From: Buttiauxella sp. B2
GTDB lineage: Bacteria > Pseudomonadota > Gammaproteobacteria > Enterobacterales > Enterobacteriaceae
NCBI RefSeq assembly: GCF_006376615.1
Contig: NZ_VEXQ01000001.1
Coordinates: forward strand, 546,762-610,761
Length of the DNA: 64,000 nt
Direction: 5' to 3'
In this document: piece after piece, positions 43,446-54,035 of the stretch
Layout of the letters: every line of letters starts with the position of its first letter
Numbering within the stretch: the first letter of the stretch is position 1
Made by a program: the position numbers and the translations under genes
The notes under the pieces: generated by a model
What the model saw: only the letters and a program-made list of their open reading frames with translations
Told to the model about the DNA's origin: nothing
Databases searched by the model: none

Positions 43446-44434
43446 GTATTAGCGGAACAGAGAAAAGCGCAATTCTGTTGATGACCATTGGTGAAGACCG
43501 TGCCGCTGAGGTGTTTAAGCATCTCAGCCCGCGTGAAGTCCAGCATCTCAGTGCGGCAATGGCCAGCATTCGCCAGATTTCCAACAAACAGCTGACGGAA
43601 GTGTTGGCCGAGTTCGAGCAAGAAGCCGAGCAATACGCCGCGTTGTCGATTAACGCCAACGATTACCTGCGTTCAGTGCTTATCAAAGCGCTGGGCGAAG
43701 AGCGTGCATCGAGCCTGTTGGAAGATATTCTGGAAACCCGTGAAACCACGTCGGGCATGGAAACACTCAACTTTATGGAACCGCAAAGTGCCGCCGACCT
43801 TATCCGCGACGAGCACCCACAAATCATCGCCACCATTTTGGTTCACCTCAAACGTGGCCAGGCGGCCGATATTCTGGCTCTGTTCGACGAACGTTTGCGC
43901 CACGATGTGATGTTGCGTATCGCCACCTTCGGCGGCGTTCAGCCTGCAGCGCTGGCCGAATTGACCGAAGTACTCAACAACCTGCTTGATGGTCAGAACC
44001 TCAAACGCAGCAAGATGGGCGGTGTGAGAACGGCGGCGGAAATCATCAACCTGATGAAAACTCAGCAGGAAGAAGCGGTTATCTCCGCAGTACGCGACTT
44101 CGACGGCGAGCTGGCACAAAAAATCATCGACGAGATGTTCCTGTTCGAAAATCTGGTCGAAGTCGACGACCGCAGCATCCAGCGCCTGTTGCAGGAAGTG
44201 GAATCCGAATCGTTGCTTATCGCCCTCAAAGGTGCCGAACAGCCGCTACGCGAGAAGTTCCTGCGCAACATGTCGCAACGTGCAGCAGATATCCTGCGCG
44301 ACGACCTCTCCAATCGTGGCCCAGTACGCCTGTCACAGGTGGAGAACGAACAGAAAGCGATTTTGCTTATCGTCCGTCGCCTGGCAGAAACCGGCGAGAT
44401 GGTAATTGGCACCAGCGAGGATACTTATGTCTAA
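43442..44434 (+). CDS. fliG: Flagellar motor switch protein FliG
   Basis: FliG transmits torque from MotA to the rotor. The 330-residue product has FliF-binding N-terminal helices ([20 protein letters not shown]), the middle domain with the EHPQ motif ([15 protein letters not shown]), [10 protein letters not shown], and the C-terminal torque helix with charged residues ([40 protein letters not shown]). It overlaps fliF by 4 and fliH by 8 bases. Confidence 0.98.
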   Translation: MSISGTEKSAILLMTIGEDRAAEVFKHLSPREVQHLSAAMASIRQISNKQLTEVLAEFEQEAEQYAALSINANDYLRSVLIKALGEERASSLLEDILETRETTSGMETLNFMEPQSAADLIRDEHPQIIATILVHLKRGQAADILALFDERLRHDVMLRIATFGGVQPAALAELTEVLNNLLDGQNLKRSKMGGVRTAAEIINLMKTQQEEAVISAVRDFDGELAQKIIDEMFLFENLVEVDDRSIQRLLQEVESESLLIALKGAEQPLREKFLRNMSQRAADILRDDLSNRGPVRLSQVENEQKAILLIVRRLAETGEMVIGTSEDTYV

Positions 44435-45128
44435 CTCGCTGCCGTGGAAAGTCTGGACGCCAGACTCTCTGGATCCGCCCTCGCAGGCCTTCGAACCGCT
44501 GTTCCAGTCAGATTTTGATGCAGAGGAGGCTGAGCATCCGCAAGAAAGTGAGCCGGATTTGCAGCAACAGCTAGCCCAAATGCAGATTCAGGCGCATGAA
44601 CAGGGCCATCAGTTAGGTTACGCGGCGGGCCACTTGTCCGGAACAGAAGAAGGCCGTAAAACGGGTTTTCAGCAAGGTTTAGAACAAGGACTTACTGAAG
44701 CTAAACAGCAACAAGCCCCAGTGCATGCGCGTATGCAACAATTGGTCAGCGAATTCCAGTACACGCTCGATGCACTCGATAGCGTTATTGCTTCTCGCTT
44801 GATGCAAATGGCACTGGAAGCGGCTCGCCAGGTGATTGGCGAAACCAAAGGCATTGATAACAAAGCCTTGATTACTCAGATTCAAGCGCTTTTGCAACAG
44901 GAACCGCTGTTCAGTGGCAAGCCACAATTGCGTGTACACCCGGATGATTTACAGCGCGTCGAAGAGATGTTGGGTGCAACACTTAGTCTGCATGGTTGGC
45001 GGCTGCGTGGTGATCCGAGTCTGCACCAGGGCGGCTGTAAAGTTTCCGCTGATGAAGGTGATCTCGACGCCAGTGTGGCAACCCGCTGGCAAGAACTCTG
45101 CCGCCTCGCAGCCCCTGGAGTATTGTAA
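44427..45128 (+). CDS. fliH: Flagellar export ATPase regulator FliH
   Basis: FliH dimers hold FliI, link the ATPase to the C ring and regulate its activity. ATG 44427 gives 233 residues starting with [14 protein letters not shown], where the two conserved tryptophans bind FlhA and FliN. Upstream in-frame extension to 44406 lies in fliG and is rejected. The central part has Gly-rich helix repeats ([19 protein letters not shown]). The C-terminal domain resembles V/F-type ATPase stator subunits. TAATG overlap with fliI. Confidence 0.96.
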   Translation: MSNSLPWKVWTPDSLDPPSQAFEPLFQSDFDAEEAEHPQESEPDLQQQLAQMQIQAHEQGHQLGYAAGHLSGTEEGRKTGFQQGLEQGLTEAKQQQAPVHARMQQLVSEFQYTLDALDSVIASRLMQMALEAARQVIGETKGIDNKALITQIQALLQQEPLFSGKPQLRVHPDDLQRVEEMLGATLSLHGWRLRGDPSLHQGGCKVSADEGDLDASVATRWQELCRLAAPGVL

Positions 45129-46486
45129 TGACCGCCCGTCTGACGCGCTGGCTCAACACGCTGGACAGTTTCGAAGCGCGTATGTCGCAACTGCCGACGG
45201 TGCGCCGCTATGGTCGCCTGACTCGTGCAACCGGTCTGGTGCTGGAAGCTACCGGCCTGCAACTACCCTTGGGCGCAACCTGTATTATCGAGCAACACTC
45301 CCGCGACATTGAGTGCGAAGTCGTTGGTTTTAATGGTCAAAGACTGTTTCTGATGCCGCTTGAAGAAGTGGAAGGCATTTTGCCCGGAGCACGCGTTTAC
45401 GCCCGTGCGAGCAGCGAAAGCGGCTTACACAGTGGGAAACAATTGCCGCTCGGCCCGGCGTTGCTTGGCCGTGTACTTGACGGGAGCGGACGTCCGCTCG
45501 ACAGCCTGCCTGCGCCTGAAACCACCACACTTGGTGCGTTGGGTGCAGCACCTTTCAACCCTTTGCAACGTACCCCAATCGAACATGTTCTGGATGTCGG
45601 CGTGCGGCCAATCAATGCGCTGCTCACCGTCGGTCGCGGGCAACGTATGGGCCTGTTTGCCGGTTCTGGCGTGGGTAAAAGTGTGCTGCTCGGCATGATG
45701 GCGCGTTATACCCAGGCTGATGTGATTGTGGTGGGATTAATCGGCGAGCGTGGGCGTGAAGTAAAAGACTTTATCGAGAATATTCTTGGCCCTGAAGGCC
45801 GCGCCCGTTCAGTGGTCATCGCCGCACCTGCGGATGTTTCACCGTTGCTGCGTATGCAGGGTGCTGCCTACGCGACGCGTATTGCCGAAGATTTCCGTGA
45901 CCGCGGTCAGCATGTGTTACTGATTATGGACTCCCTCACCCGTTACGCGATGGCACAGCGTGAAATCGCGCTGGCGATTGGTGAACCTCCGGCAACCAAA
46001 GGCTATCCACCTTCCGTGTTTGCCAAACTTCCGGCGTTGGTCGAGCGTGCAGGTAACGGTATTTCTGGCGGTGGTTCGATTACTGCGTTTTATACCGTTC
46101 TGACCGAAGGGGACGATCAACAAGATCCGATTGCCGACTCGGCACGCGCCATTCTTGACGGTCATATCGTGCTGTCGCGCCGCCTGGCGGAAGCCGGCCA
46201 CTACCCTGCTATCGATATTGAAGCATCGATAAGCCGCGCAATGACGTCACTGATTACCGACCAGCATTACGCACGCGTACGTCATTTCAAACAACTGCTA
46301 TCCAGTTTCCAGCGCAACCGAGACTTAGTTAACGTCGGTGCGTATGCCAAAGGCAGCGACCCGCAACTCGACAAAGCCATTGTGCTGTGGCCGCAACTGG
46401 AAGCTTTTTTACAACAAGGGATTTTTGAACGCAGCGGCTGGGAAGAAGCTTGTCAGTCTCTGGAGATTATTTTCCCGACGGTTTGA
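45128..46486 (+). CDS. fliI: Flagellum-specific export ATPase FliI
   Basis: FliI is a hexameric ATPase related to F1-beta that drives the release of chaperones and substrates to the export gate. The 452-residue product has Walker A GSGVGKS (residues 179-185), Walker [19 protein letters not shown] and the conserved [18 protein letters not shown]. It is slightly shorter than the 457 residues of E. coli. Its start overlaps the fliH stop by one base; fliJ follows after 12 bases. Confidence 0.98.
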   Translation: MTARLTRWLNTLDSFEARMSQLPTVRRYGRLTRATGLVLEATGLQLPLGATCIIEQHSRDIECEVVGFNGQRLFLMPLEEVEGILPGARVYARASSESGLHSGKQLPLGPALLGRVLDGSGRPLDSLPAPETTTLGALGAAPFNPLQRTPIEHVLDVGVRPINALLTVGRGQRMGLFAGSGVGKSVLLGMMARYTQADVIVVGLIGERGREVKDFIENILGPEGRARSVVIAAPADVSPLLRMQGAAYATRIAEDFRDRGQHVLLIMDSLTRYAMAQREIALAIGEPPATKGYPPSVFAKLPALVERAGNGISGGGSITAFYTVLTEGDDQQDPIADSARAILDGHIVLSRRLAEAGHYPAIDIEASISRAMTSLITDQHYARVRHFKQLLSSFQRNRDLVNVGAYAKGSDPQLDKAIVLWPQLEAFLQQGIFERSGWEEACQSLEIIFPTV

Positions 46487-46498
46487 TAAGGGGACATC

Positions 46499-46942
46499 AT
46501 GAACCAAAGCACAGCACTGGATACCCTGCATGACCTTGCCCAGAAAGAAGTCGAGGATGCGGCAGTACGCTTAGGGGAAATGCGCCGTGGCTTTCAGCAG
46601 GCAGAAGAACAACTCAACATGCTGATTAACTATCAGTATGAGTACAGCTCCAGTCTCAATGACAGCATGAGCCAGGGCATTGCCAGTAACCGTTGGCAGA
46701 ATTATCAGCAGTTTATACAAACACTTGAGAAAGCCATCGACCAGCACCGCCTACAGTTAACGCAGTGGACTGGCAAAGTGAACCAGGCGCTCAATATGTG
46801 GCAAGAGAAGCAAAAACGATTACAGGCCTGGCGCACGTTACAGGAACGGAAAGCCGTACAAGTGTTACTGGCTGAAAACCGGCTTGATCAAAAACAGATG
46901 GATGAATATGCCCAGCGGGCAACACTGAGGAAAGTAGAATGA
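46499..46942 (+). CDS. fliJ: Flagellar export chaperone escort FliJ
   Basis: The product is 147 residues, a coiled-coil protein that sits in the FliI ring like the gamma subunit of F1 and recycles chaperones. The helical, Gln- and Glu-rich sequence has [31 protein letters not shown] and [16 protein letters not shown], all matching enteric FliJ. GATAAGGGGACATC provides the ribosome site. It overlaps fliK by 4 bases. Confidence 0.96.
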   Translation: MNQSTALDTLHDLAQKEVEDAAVRLGEMRRGFQQAEEQLNMLINYQYEYSSSLNDSMSQGIASNRWQNYQQFIQTLEKAIDQHRLQLTQWTGKVNQALNMWQEKQKRLQAWRTLQERKAVQVLLAENRLDQKQMDEYAQRATLRKVE

Positions 46943-48147
46943 TTACGCAGCCCCTGATGATAACTACTCCTGATGTCGCAAGCAGTTCATCTGGTTCAGG
47001 TAGTTCAATAACCGCTGATAAAGGTTTTAGCGAAGACTTCCTGAGCCTGCTCGGCAAAGCGCTACCGGGTAAGCTTACGCTGGCGGATGGTAAAACCATG
47101 TCACTCGAAGCGGCGCTCAACAAAACTACTGCGGCAGGCACAGCCACGAATGATGAAAAAGCCACGCTCGCGTCACTGCTGGATAACCTTGATACGCCAG
47201 AAACCTTGTCTGCGCTGTTATCCAACATGAAGAAAACCAGCACCGACGAGAAAGTGTCGCAAATTGAAGCTCAGCATGAGCAAGACCATACTCTGAGCAA
47301 TGCCGATATGCAGGCATTAAGCGCGTTGTTTGCCATGTTGCCGCAGCAAACACCGGCCACCAATGCACTCAATATTCAGTCTGATGGTGATAAAGGTGTT
47401 TCCGTTGATCTGAAATCACTGCTTTCAAGTAGCGGTATTAAAAATACGCTCACAGATGACGCACGTGATAACACAACTGCGTTAGATAAAACAGCGGCGC
47501 TCGCTGCCAAAAGCGCACTGCCTAACAACGGCGAGCCTCTCGCAGACGTCAAAACATTTACCGTAAGTAATACGGAAAACAACGGCAACCGTGATGCCGC
47601 AGCAAACAACACCAGCACCGCATCCCCACTTCTGACGCCAACTGTTAGTAGCGCGACTGTTGCTACACCAGCAACAACGCAGATTGCGGTACCTGTCGCA
47701 CCACAAATCAGTGCGCAGCTTGGGAGCCAGGAATGGCAACAGGCTGTCAGCCAGCACATTACTCTATTCACCCGCCAGGGCCAGCAAAGTGCTGAATTAC
47801 GTCTGCATCCTGAAGATCTGGGCCAGATTCAAATCAGCATGAAGATTGACGATAACCAGGCACAATTGCAGATGGTTTCGGCTCACAGCCACGTTCGTGC
47901 TGCTCTGGAAGCTGCGTTGCCAACCTTGCGTACTGCACTGGCAGAAAGCGGTATTCAACTTGGTCAAAGCAGCATCAGCAGCGAAAGTTTTGCACAACAA
48001 CAGCAACAGCAATCCGGCCAACAGCAGGCGCAGACACAGCGTTCAGCTGGCAGTTTCCCATCAATGGGAGACGGTGAAGCGCTGGTCGTTCCTGCCAGCG
48101 TGCAGCGTTTAGCGTCGGGTAATAACGCGGTGGATATTTTTGCCTGA
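46939..48147 (+). CDS. fliK: Flagellar hook-length control protein FliK
   Basis: FliK is exported as a molecular ruler and switches the export gate from hook to filament substrates. The 402-residue product has a disordered, Ser/Thr/Ala-rich N-terminal ruler region. The conserved C-terminal switch domain runs from about 265 ([60 protein letters not shown]). A Gln-rich stretch (about 352-366) follows. The N-terminal two-thirds are divergent from E. coli, as is usual. It is the last gene before a 124-base gap to fliL. Confidence 0.95.
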   Translation: MITQPLMITTPDVASSSSGSGSSITADKGFSEDFLSLLGKALPGKLTLADGKTMSLEAALNKTTAAGTATNDEKATLASLLDNLDTPETLSALLSNMKKTSTDEKVSQIEAQHEQDHTLSNADMQALSALFAMLPQQTPATNALNIQSDGDKGVSVDLKSLLSSSGIKNTLTDDARDNTTALDKTAALAAKSALPNNGEPLADVKTFTVSNTENNGNRDAAANNTSTASPLLTPTVSSATVATPATTQIAVPVAPQISAQLGSQEWQQAVSQHITLFTRQGQQSAELRLHPEDLGQIQISMKIDDNQAQLQMVSAHSHVRAALEAALPTLRTALAESGIQLGQSSISSESFAQQQQQQSGQQQAQTQRSAGSFPSMGDGEALVVPASVQRLASGNNAVDIFA

Positions 48148-48271
48148 GATGCGTTCCCTAAGTTAAACGAGAAAGGTAGCAACAAATATCCCTTGTTATC
48201 GGGCCTTTGAACGCCTCCTGACACGGGATAATTATCCAATATGCAGTACCGATACAGGAAAGATGCGTTTT

Positions 48272-48739
48272 ATGACTGACACCGCTTTGCCAAAAGGCCG
48301 CAAGCGCTCCATCTGGATGCCGTTACTGGTCCTGATTACTCTTGCTGCGTGTGCTACCGCAGGTTACAGCTACTGGCGTATGCAGCAACAACCGGCATCC
48401 GCTCAGGTTAAGGCTCCAGAGCCACCGCCAGCACCGGTGTTTTACGCAATGGATACCTTCACCGTGAACCTCGGTGATGCTGACCGCGTATTGTACATTG
48501 GTGTCACATTGCGCCTGAAAGATGAAGCGACGCGTCAGCGTCTGAGCGAGTTCCTGCCTGAAATACGCAGTCGCTTACTGCTGCTGTTTTCCCGTCAGGA
48601 TAGTGCCTCATTGGCGACCGATGAAGGCAAACAGAAGCTGGTTGAAGCCATAAAGAATACGCTGGCACCGCCGCTTGTTGCCGGGCAACCTCAACAGGTA
48701 GTCAGCGACGTGCTGTACACCGCCTTTATTTTGCGATAA
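48272..48739 (+). CDS. fliL: Flagellar stator-associated protein FliL
   Basis: FliL is a single-pass inner-membrane protein with a periplasmic SPFH-like domain; it rings the stators and increases torque. ATG 48272 ([12 protein letters not shown]) gives 155 residues and has AGGAAAG upstream at good distance; ATG 48263 would shift it too close to that site. The membrane segment is at about 17-38 ([18 protein letters not shown]). [20 protein letters not shown] and [11 protein letters not shown] are diagnostic. fliM starts 4 bases after its stop. Confidence 0.96.
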   Translation: MTDTALPKGRKRSIWMPLLVLITLAACATAGYSYWRMQQQPASAQVKAPEPPPAPVFYAMDTFTVNLGDADRVLYIGVTLRLKDEATRQRLSEFLPEIRSRLLLLFSRQDSASLATDEGKQKLVEAIKNTLAPPLVAGQPQQVVSDVLYTAFILR

Positions 48740-48743
48740 CCCC

Positions 48744-49748
48744 ATGGGCGATAGCATTCTTTCTCAGGCCGAAATTGACGCACTGTTAAATGGCGACAGT
48801 GATAACTCCGACGAACCCGCGACGAGTGTCGCCAACGAAACCAACATTCGCCCTTACGATCCTAATACCCAGCGGCGTGTGGTACGTGAGCGTCTGCAAG
48901 CGCTGGAGATCATTAACGAGCGTTTTGCCCGTCAGTTCCGTATGGGGTTATTTAACCTGTTGCGACGTAGCCCGGATATTACCGTCGGGGCGATTCGTAT
49001 TCAGCCTTATCACGAATTTGCTCGTAACTTGCCGGTGCCCACCAACCTCAATTTGATGCACCTGAAACCGCTGCGCGGCACCGGATTGTTCGTATTTTCA
49101 CCAAGCCTGGTCTTTATTGCCGTTGATAATCTGTTTGGTGGTGACGGGCGTTTCCCAACCAAAGTGGAAGGCCGGGAATTCACCCATACCGAACAGCGCG
49201 TAATTAACCGCATGTTGAAGCTGGCGCTGGAATCTTATAGCGACGCATGGAAAGCCATTTATCCATTGGAAGTGGAATATGTGCGTTCCGAAATGCAGGT
49301 GAAATTTACCAACATCACCACGTCACCGAATGACATTGTGGTAAATACGCCATTCCATGTGGAGATTGGCAACCTGACCGGTGAATTTAACATCTGCCTA
49401 CCGTTTAGCATGATTGAACCACTGCGCGAACTGCTGGTGAATCCGCCGCTAGAAAACTCCCGTCAGGAAGACCAAAGCTGGCGCGATACGTTAGTGCGCC
49501 AGGTGCAGCATTCTGAACTGGAACTGATCGCCAACTTCGCTGACATTCCGCTGCGTTTATCGCAAATCTTAAAATTGAAACCTGGTGATGTGCTGCCAAT
49601 TGATAAGCCGGATCGCATTCTGGCGCACGTTGATGGTGTTCCGGTACTGACCAGTCAGTACGGCACGCTTAACAATCAGTACGCTTTGCGCGTCGAACAT
49701 TTGATCAACCCGATACTGAATTCGCTGAACGAGGAACAGCCCAAATGA
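48744..49748 (+). CDS. fliM: Flagellar motor switch protein FliM
   Basis: FliM is the C-ring subunit that receives phosphorylated CheY. The 334-residue product begins with the CheY-P binding peptide (LSQAEIDALLNGDSD). The middle CheC-like domain contains GGXG-type GDGRFPTKVEG. The C-terminal SpoA domain pairs with FliN (LRLSQILKLKPGDVLPID). The length equals that of E. coli. It overlaps fliN by 4 bases. Confidence 0.98.
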   Translation: MGDSILSQAEIDALLNGDSDNSDEPATSVANETNIRPYDPNTQRRVVRERLQALEIINERFARQFRMGLFNLLRRSPDITVGAIRIQPYHEFARNLPVPTNLNLMHLKPLRGTGLFVFSPSLVFIAVDNLFGGDGRFPTKVEGREFTHTEQRVINRMLKLALESYSDAWKAIYPLEVEYVRSEMQVKFTNITTSPNDIVVNTPFHVEIGNLTGEFNICLPFSMIEPLRELLVNPPLENSRQEDQSWRDTLVRQVQHSELELIANFADIPLRLSQILKLKPGDVLPIDKPDRILAHVDGVPVLTSQYGTLNNQYALRVEHLINPILNSLNEEQPK

Positions 49749-50155
49749 GTGATATTAATGAACCGTCCGACGACAATGCAGGCTCCGTGGACGATCTGTG
49801 GGCTGATGCGCTAAACGAGCAAAAAGTTTCAACTAAAAGTGCTGCCGACAACGTGTTCCGCGCGCTGGAAAGCAATGACATTGCCGGGGCGATGCAAGAT
49901 ATCGACCTGATTATGGACATTCCCGTCAAGCTGACCGTGGAACTGGGTCGTACCCGCATGACGATTAAAGAACTGCTGCGTTTATCGCAAGGTTCCGTTG
50001 TTGCGCTGGATGGGTTGGCAGGCGAACCGCTGGACATTCTGATTAACGGTTACCTGATTGCTCAGGGCGAAGTGGTTGTGGTGGCGGATAAATACGGTGT
50101 TCGCATCACTGACATCATTACGCCATCTGAACGTATGCGTCGTCTGAGCCGTTAA
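49745..50155 (+). CDS. fliN: Flagellar motor switch protein FliN
   Basis: FliN is the lower C-ring subunit and docking site for FliH. The 136-residue product has an acidic N-terminus (SDINEPSDDNAGSVDDLWAD) and a C-terminal SpoA domain (IPVKLTVELGRTRMTIKELL, GSVVALDGLAGEPLDILING, GVRITDIITPSERMRRLSR) nearly identical to that of other enterics. fliO starts 5 bases after its stop. Confidence 0.98.
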   Translation: MSDINEPSDDNAGSVDDLWADALNEQKVSTKSAADNVFRALESNDIAGAMQDIDLIMDIPVKLTVELGRTRMTIKELLRLSQGSVVALDGLAGEPLDILINGYLIAQGEVVVVADKYGVRITDIITPSERMRRLSR

Positions 50156-50159
50156 GCCA

Positions 50160-50537
50160 ATGAAAACCCAGGCAACTGTACAGCAGCAACCGGCTGCCAG
50201 CACCAGCTCCCCACTTGTTCAGGTGAGCGGTGCATTAACGGCGATTATCATTTTTATTTTACTCGCTGCCTGGGTGGCAAAACGTTTTGGTTTTGCACCC
50301 AAAACGGGTTCCAGCAAAGAAATGAAAGTCAGCGCCAGTTGCAGCGTTGGGCCACGCGAGCGTGTTGTGATTGTCGATGTGCAAGACGCGCGTCTGGTGC
50401 TCGGCGTCACCGCCGGTAAAATCACGCATTTGCATACACTACCAGCCGCACCGGTGAGCGAAGTTATGTCGCCAACGCTTCCCGCTGATTTCCAGAGTCT
50501 GATGAAAAACCTGCTTAAACGTAACGGGAAAGATTGA
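50160..50537 (+). CDS. fliO: Flagellar export-gate assembly protein FliO
   Basis: FliO is a small membrane protein that helps FliP form its ring. The product is 125 residues. The single membrane segment is at about 22-42 ([20 protein letters not shown]). A cytosolic domain with [20 protein letters not shown] follows. The short N-terminal Gln/Pro/Ser-rich part matches other enteric FliO proteins. Its stop overlaps the fliP ATG by one base. Confidence 0.95.
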   Translation: MKTQATVQQQPAASTSSPLVQVSGALTAIIIFILLAAWVAKRFGFAPKTGSSKEMKVSASCSVGPRERVVIVDVQDARLVLGVTAGKITHLHTLPAAPVSEVMSPTLPADFQSLMKNLLKRNGKD

Positions 50538-51274
50538 TGAAACGTTGGCGCACCGCATTGTTGCTCGGCCTGCTGCTAGTTATGCCGACCGCTTTTGCCC
50601 AACTACCAGGTCTTATCAGCCAGCCAATGTCTAACGGCGGCCAAAGCTGGTCGTTGCCGATTCAGACGCTGGTATTTATTACCTCTCTGACGTTTTTGCC
50701 GGCAATTTTGCTGATGATGACCAGCTTCACTCGCATCATCATCGTCTTTGGTCTGCTGCGCAGTGCATTAGGCACACCGTCAGCGCCACCTAACCAGGTG
50801 TTGTTGGGGCTGGCGCTATTTTTGACCTTTTTCATCATGGCACCGGTATTCGACAAAATTTATACCGATGCTTATCAGCCGTTTAGCGAAAACAAAATCC
50901 AGATGGATGAAGCGCTGGAGAAAGGTTCAAAGCCGCTGCGTGAATTCATGTTGCGACAAACTCGTGAAGCAGATCTGGCGCTGTTTGCACGTTTAGCAAA
51001 TACCCCACCACTTGAAGGGCCAGAAGTGGTACCGATGCGCATCTTGTTACCCGCATACGTTACCAGTGAGCTGAAAACAGCATTCCAGATTGGCTTTACC
51101 GTTTTCATTCCGTTTTTGATTATTGACCTGGTGATCGCAAGCGTCCTGATGGCGTTGGGGATGATGATGGTGCCACCAGCAACCATTGCCCTGCCCTTCA
51201 AATTAATGCTGTTTGTGTTGGTTGATGGCTGGCAATTGCTGGTGGGATCGCTGGCACAAAGTTTCTACAGTTAA
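50537..51274 (+). CDS. fliP: Flagellar type III export gate protein FliP
   Basis: FliP forms the pentameric core of the export gate with FliQ and FliR. ATG 50537 gives 245 residues, the E. coli length; an in-frame TTG one codon upstream is not needed. A cleavable signal peptide ([17 protein letters not shown]) is present, which is unusual for inner-membrane gate proteins but known for FliP. The family features are [40 protein letters not shown] and [20 protein letters not shown]. Confidence 0.98.
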   Translation: MKRWRTALLLGLLLVMPTAFAQLPGLISQPMSNGGQSWSLPIQTLVFITSLTFLPAILLMMTSFTRIIIVFGLLRSALGTPSAPPNQVLLGLALFLTFFIMAPVFDKIYTDAYQPFSENKIQMDEALEKGSKPLREFMLRQTREADLALFARLANTPPLEGPEVVPMRILLPAYVTSELKTAFQIGFTVFIPFLIIDLVIASVLMALGMMMVPPATIALPFKLMLFVLVDGWQLLVGSLAQSFYS

Positions 51275-51285
51275 AGGGCAATAAG

Positions 51286-51555
51286 ATGACTCCTGAGTCG
51301 GTCATGATGATGGGCACCGAAGCGATGAAAGTGGCTTTGGCGCTCGCCGCCCCGTTGTTGATGGTGGCATTAGTTACAGGCCTGGTCATTAGTATGTTGC
51401 AGGCCGCCACGCAGATAAACGAAATGACACTCTCGTTTATCCCAAAAATCCTTGCCGTGTTTGTGACCATCATCGTTGCAGGTCCGTGGATGCTTAACCT
51501 TCTGTTGGATTACATGCGGACCCTGCTCACTAACATTCCGATGAACATTGGATGA
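51286..51555 (+). CDS. fliQ: Flagellar type III export gate protein FliQ
   Basis: FliQ is a small gate subunit that wraps around the FliPR core. The 89-residue product has two membrane helices separated by a charged turn, with the conserved [20 protein letters not shown] and [20 protein letters not shown]. The start is 11 bases after fliP, and the stop overlaps fliR by 4 bases. Confidence 0.97.
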   Translation: MTPESVMMMGTEAMKVALALAAPLLMVALVTGLVISMLQAATQINEMTLSFIPKILAVFVTIIVAGPWMLNLLLDYMRTLLTNIPMNIG

Positions 51556-52337
51556 TTCACATTGATAGCGGGCAGTGGCTCACTTTACTGAGCATGGGAT
51601 TCTGGCCATTTATTCGCGTCCTGGCCCTGATTTCAACTGCCCCTATTCTTAGTGAACGGTCTATTTCAAAAAAGGTAAAAATTGGCCTGGCGCTGATGAT
51701 TACCTGGATAATTGCCCCTACGCTTCCAGCAACTAGTGTCACAATATTCTCAGCGGCCGGTTTTTGGCTTGCCGCACAGCAAATCCTGATTGGTATTGCC
51801 CTTGGCTTCACCATGCAATTTGCCTTCGCCGCTGTGCGTACCGCGGGTGAAATTATTGGTTTGCAAATGGGCCTGTCTTTCGCCACCTTCTTTGACCCTG
51901 GTAGCCGCCTGAACATGCCTGTATTGGCCCGTTTTATGGACATGCTGGCGATGTTGCTTTTTCTGGTTTTTAACGGCCATTTATGGCTAATTTCGATGCT
52001 ATACGACACATTTCACACCTTGCCAATCGGTGGTAATCCAATCAATAGCAATGTGTTTATGGCACTCACGCGGGCCGCCGGTTTAATCTTCCTCAATGGC
52101 CTGATGCTGGCACTTCCACTTATCACATTACTGCTGACGCTCAACATCGCTTTGGGTCTGTTAAACCGTATGTCCCCCCAACTTTCCGTGTTCGTAATTG
52201 GTTTTCCGCTGACACTTGCCGTGGGAATGTTGGTAATGAGCGCCTTAATTCCGTTAATGGCTCCATTCGCCGAACACCTATTTAGTGAAGTATTTAATTT
52301 ACTCTCCGATATTATGAGTGAAATCCCCGCAAATTAA
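51552..52337 (+). CDS. fliR: Flagellar type III export gate protein FliR
   Basis: FliR is the single-copy export gate subunit completing the FliP5Q4R1 complex. The 261-residue product has six or so hydrophobic segments and the conserved [20 protein letters not shown] and [20 protein letters not shown]. Its length equals that of E. coli. It is the last gene of the fliF-R run; a 210-base regulatory gap precedes rcsA. Confidence 0.97.
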   Translation: MIHIDSGQWLTLLSMGFWPFIRVLALISTAPILSERSISKKVKIGLALMITWIIAPTLPATSVTIFSAAGFWLAAQQILIGIALGFTMQFAFAAVRTAGEIIGLQMGLSFATFFDPGSRLNMPVLARFMDMLAMLLFLVFNGHLWLISMLYDTFHTLPIGGNPINSNVFMALTRAAGLIFLNGLMLALPLITLLLTLNIALGLLNRMSPQLSVFVIGFPLTLAVGMLVMSALIPLMAPFAEHLFSEVFNLLSDIMSEIPAN

Positions 52338-52362
52338 TTCCATACGTTTTGTATAGCCTTAC

Positions 52363-52376
52363 TGAGGATATTCCTA
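52363..52376 (+). promoter_or_regulatory. RcsAB box, distal site before rcsA
   Basis: TGAGGATATTCCTA matches the RcsAB consensus at 12 of 14 positions. It lies 172 bases upstream of the rcsA ATG, in line with the known autoactivation of rcsA by RcsA-RcsB. Confidence 0.65.
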
Positions 52377-52466
52377 AAAGCTTTGTTTAATAACATCCAC
52401 CAGGATACAACTGGCGCGACTTATATGCTTTAAGGTGCCTCACATAATGTAACATTCACTTTACTT

Positions 52467-52480
52467 TGGGAACATTCCTA
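52467..52480 (+). promoter_or_regulatory. Second RcsAB-box-like site before rcsA
   Basis: TGGGAACATTCCTA matches 11 of 14 consensus positions and lies 104 bases downstream of the first box and 68 bases before the ATG. It may overlap the promoter, since TTGGGA and TATACA lie close by. Confidence 0.4.
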
Positions 52481-52547
52481 GCAAATTATACATAACTTTA
52501 CTGGATAGTAATTACGCCTAAAAATACTTAATTACGGGTGGGGGGTT

Positions 52548-53171
52548 ATGTCAACGATCATTATGGACTTATGCAGTTATACCCGGTTGGGTTTAACAGG
52601 TTATTTAACCAGCCGTGGCATCCGAAAACGACAGATGACCAACGTGGAGACGATAGAAGATCTAGCGCTTGCTTGTGCATCCCAGACGCCTAATGTGGTG
52701 TTTATTAATGAAGATTGTTTCATCCATGACTCGCATAGCAGCGAGCGAATAAAGCAGATCATTAATCAGCATCCCAGCACTTTATTTTTGGTCTTTATGG
52801 CAATAGCCAATCTTCATTTCGATGAATATCTATTAGTGCGAAGTAATCTGCTTATCAGTTCTAAATCAATAAAACCAGAATCGTTGGATGAAATTCTATC
52901 CGAATATTTAGCAAAAAATGCGCACTGCATCGGCCATATTAATTTACCCACGTTATCATTAAGCCGGACGGAATCCAGCATGCTTAAAATGTGGATGTCC
53001 GGGCAAGGTACAATTCAGATATCTGACCAGATGAATATCAAAGCAAAAACGGTGTCATCGCATAAAGGGAATATAAAGCGAAAGATAAAAACACATAATA
53101 AACAGGTGATTTATCATGTGGTACGTCTAACCGATAATGTGACCAACGGTATTTTTGTGAATTTGCGTTAA
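52548..53171 (+). CDS. rcsA: Capsule regulator RcsA
   Basis: RcsA is an unstable auxiliary regulator degraded by Lon that forms heterodimers with RcsB to activate colanic-acid and other genes and to repress flhDC. The 207-residue product has the RcsA opening ([19 protein letters not shown]) and a receiver-like N-terminal domain. The LuxR-type helix-turn-helix is at about 140-190 ([37 protein letters not shown]). The first codons are preceded by GGTGGGGGGTT. Its position after fliR is conserved in enterics. Confidence 0.97.
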   Translation: MSTIIMDLCSYTRLGLTGYLTSRGIRKRQMTNVETIEDLALACASQTPNVVFINEDCFIHDSHSSERIKQIINQHPSTLFLVFMAIANLHFDEYLLVRSNLLISSKSIKPESLDEILSEYLAKNAHCIGHINLPTLSLSRTESSMLKMWMSGQGTIQISDQMNIKAKTVSSHKGNIKRKIKTHNKQVIYHVVRLTDNVTNGIFVNLR

Positions 53172-53181
53172 TCAGGATAGC

Positions 53182-53221
53182 ACCCTCACCCTCCCACACT
53201 ATCGAAGGGCAGGATGAGGGT
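53182..53221. terminator. Hairpin between convergent rcsA and dsrB
   Basis: ACCCTCA (53182-53188) and TGAGGGT (53215-53221) pair around a loop that contains the weaker inner stem CCCT/AGGG. It lies between the stops of rcsA and dsrB. The T-tract is short (TATTAAT). Confidence 0.5.
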
Positions 53222-53226
53222 ATTAA

Positions 53227-53415
53227 TCAGGCCGTCTTTTCTACAAAAATGCCGTCCGGGTGCCCCAACTCATTAAAGAACCAGATTCCCAACGGATACT
53301 CCTCGAGCGAAACAAGATACATCGTCCCTTCGCTAAATTGCTCGACAGCTAACACCACGCCTGGCCGACGCGGGCCACCATCGGTTTTTACTGTGACGCG
53401 ATCGTTGATATTCAT
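53227..53415 (-). CDS. dsrB: DsrB family small protein
   Basis: This is a 62-residue protein nearly identical in pattern to E. coli Dsr[41 protein letters not shown], then [14 protein letters not shown]. The function is unknown; the fold resembles the small YodC/DUF2158-like proteins. It is divergent from yodD and convergent with rcsA, as in E. coli. In E. coli dsrB expression is connected with sigma S and H-NS; nothing here contradicts this. Confidence 0.95.
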   Translation of the reverse strand: MNINDRVTVKTDGGPRRPGVVLAVEQFSEGTMYLVSLEEYPLGIWFFNELGHPDGIFVEKTA

Positions 53416-53508
53416 AACAAAAATCCTCCAGTTTCTTTGTGCCAGTGTAGATCAAAAACGACTCATTCGCATCGGATGATGCGTAACCCCAGGCATTTTG
53501 TTAAGCGT

Positions 53509-53517
53509 CTATACTTA
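53509..53517 (+). promoter_or_regulatory. Sigma-S-type -10 element before yodD
   Basis: CTATACTTA fits the extended -10 favoured by sigma S (CTATACT). No good -35 hexamer lies 17 bases upstream, which also fits a stress promoter. It lies about 34 bases before the yodD ATG. Confidence 0.5.
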
Positions 53518-53550
53518 GGTGCGGGTACACACTCCCTGGAGGACTATGGC

Positions 53551-53772
53551 ATGAAGACCGCGAAAGAGCTCAATGAAACCGGACGTATCGATGTCGATGC
53601 GCTATTGGCGGCCATCAATGAGATTAGCGAAAGTGAAGTGACACGTGTGAGTGATGGTGATGATCCCCATCAGGTCAGCATTGGCGGCCGCACATGGCAT
53701 ACCTATTCTGAACTTGCGGAAGCCTTTGAACTGGATATCCACGACTTTAGTGTCAATGAAGTGAACCGCTGA
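53551..53772 (+). CDS. yodD: YodD, stress-induced small protein
   Basis: ATG 53551 gives 73 residues starting KTAKELNETGRIDVDALLAA, with GGAGGA 8 bases upstream; the longer frame from 53437 lacks homology. The rest (INEISESEVTRVSDGDD, AEAFELDIHDFSVNEVNR) matches E. coli YodD. The role is unknown; the E. coli homologue is induced by peroxide, acid and other stresses. Confidence 0.95.
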   Translation: MKTAKELNETGRIDVDALLAAINEISESEVTRVSDGDDPHQVSIGGRTWHTYSELAEAFELDIHDFSVNEVNR

Positions 53773-53788
53773 AGTGAGCAACTCAAAG

Positions 53789-53876
53789 AAAAGCATCCCG
53801 GCAAGAAAGCCGGGATGAAACTTGCGTAAGCAAGAAGCACTTGAAAAATTCGTTACATCAGGAAATCTGATGTGCT
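53789..53876 (-). ncRNA. dsrA: Small regulatory RNA DsrA
   Basis: DsrA is an Hfq-binding RNA that activates rpoS translation and represses hns. On the minus strand the sequence starts AGCACATCAGATTTCC, continues GATGTAACGAATTTTT and CAAGTGCTTCTTGCTT, then ACGCAAGTTTCATCCCGG, and ends in a GC-rich hairpin CATCCCGGC...GCCGGGATG followed by CTTTT. The rpoS-pairing part (TTTCC..ATGTAACGAATT) and the AAGTGCTTCTTGCTTAxGCAAG stem are conserved with E. coli; the terminator stem has a different loop. Location between yodD and yedP is as in E. coli. It is absent from any ORF-based annotation. Confidence 0.95.
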
Positions 53877-53879
53877 TTC

Positions 53880-53907
53880 ACCATACCTCAGATTTATTTC
53901 AAAACAA
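53880..53907 (-). promoter_or_regulatory. Probable dsrA promoter
   Basis: On the minus strand TTGTTT (53907-53902) and TATGGT (53885-53880) are 16 bases apart and lie directly before the DsrA start at 53876. In E. coli the dsrA promoter is temperature responsive; this cannot be judged here. Confidence 0.5.
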
Positions 53908-54035
53908 TGAAATATTCACACTATGAATATTTAAAAAATGAAAAAGCCGAATACCCGATTCACCGCAATTCCCTGCCTGTCGCGGCGCGTCGATTCTCAC
54001 GTGAATGCTCATTATGATTAACCCATTATTTTAAT

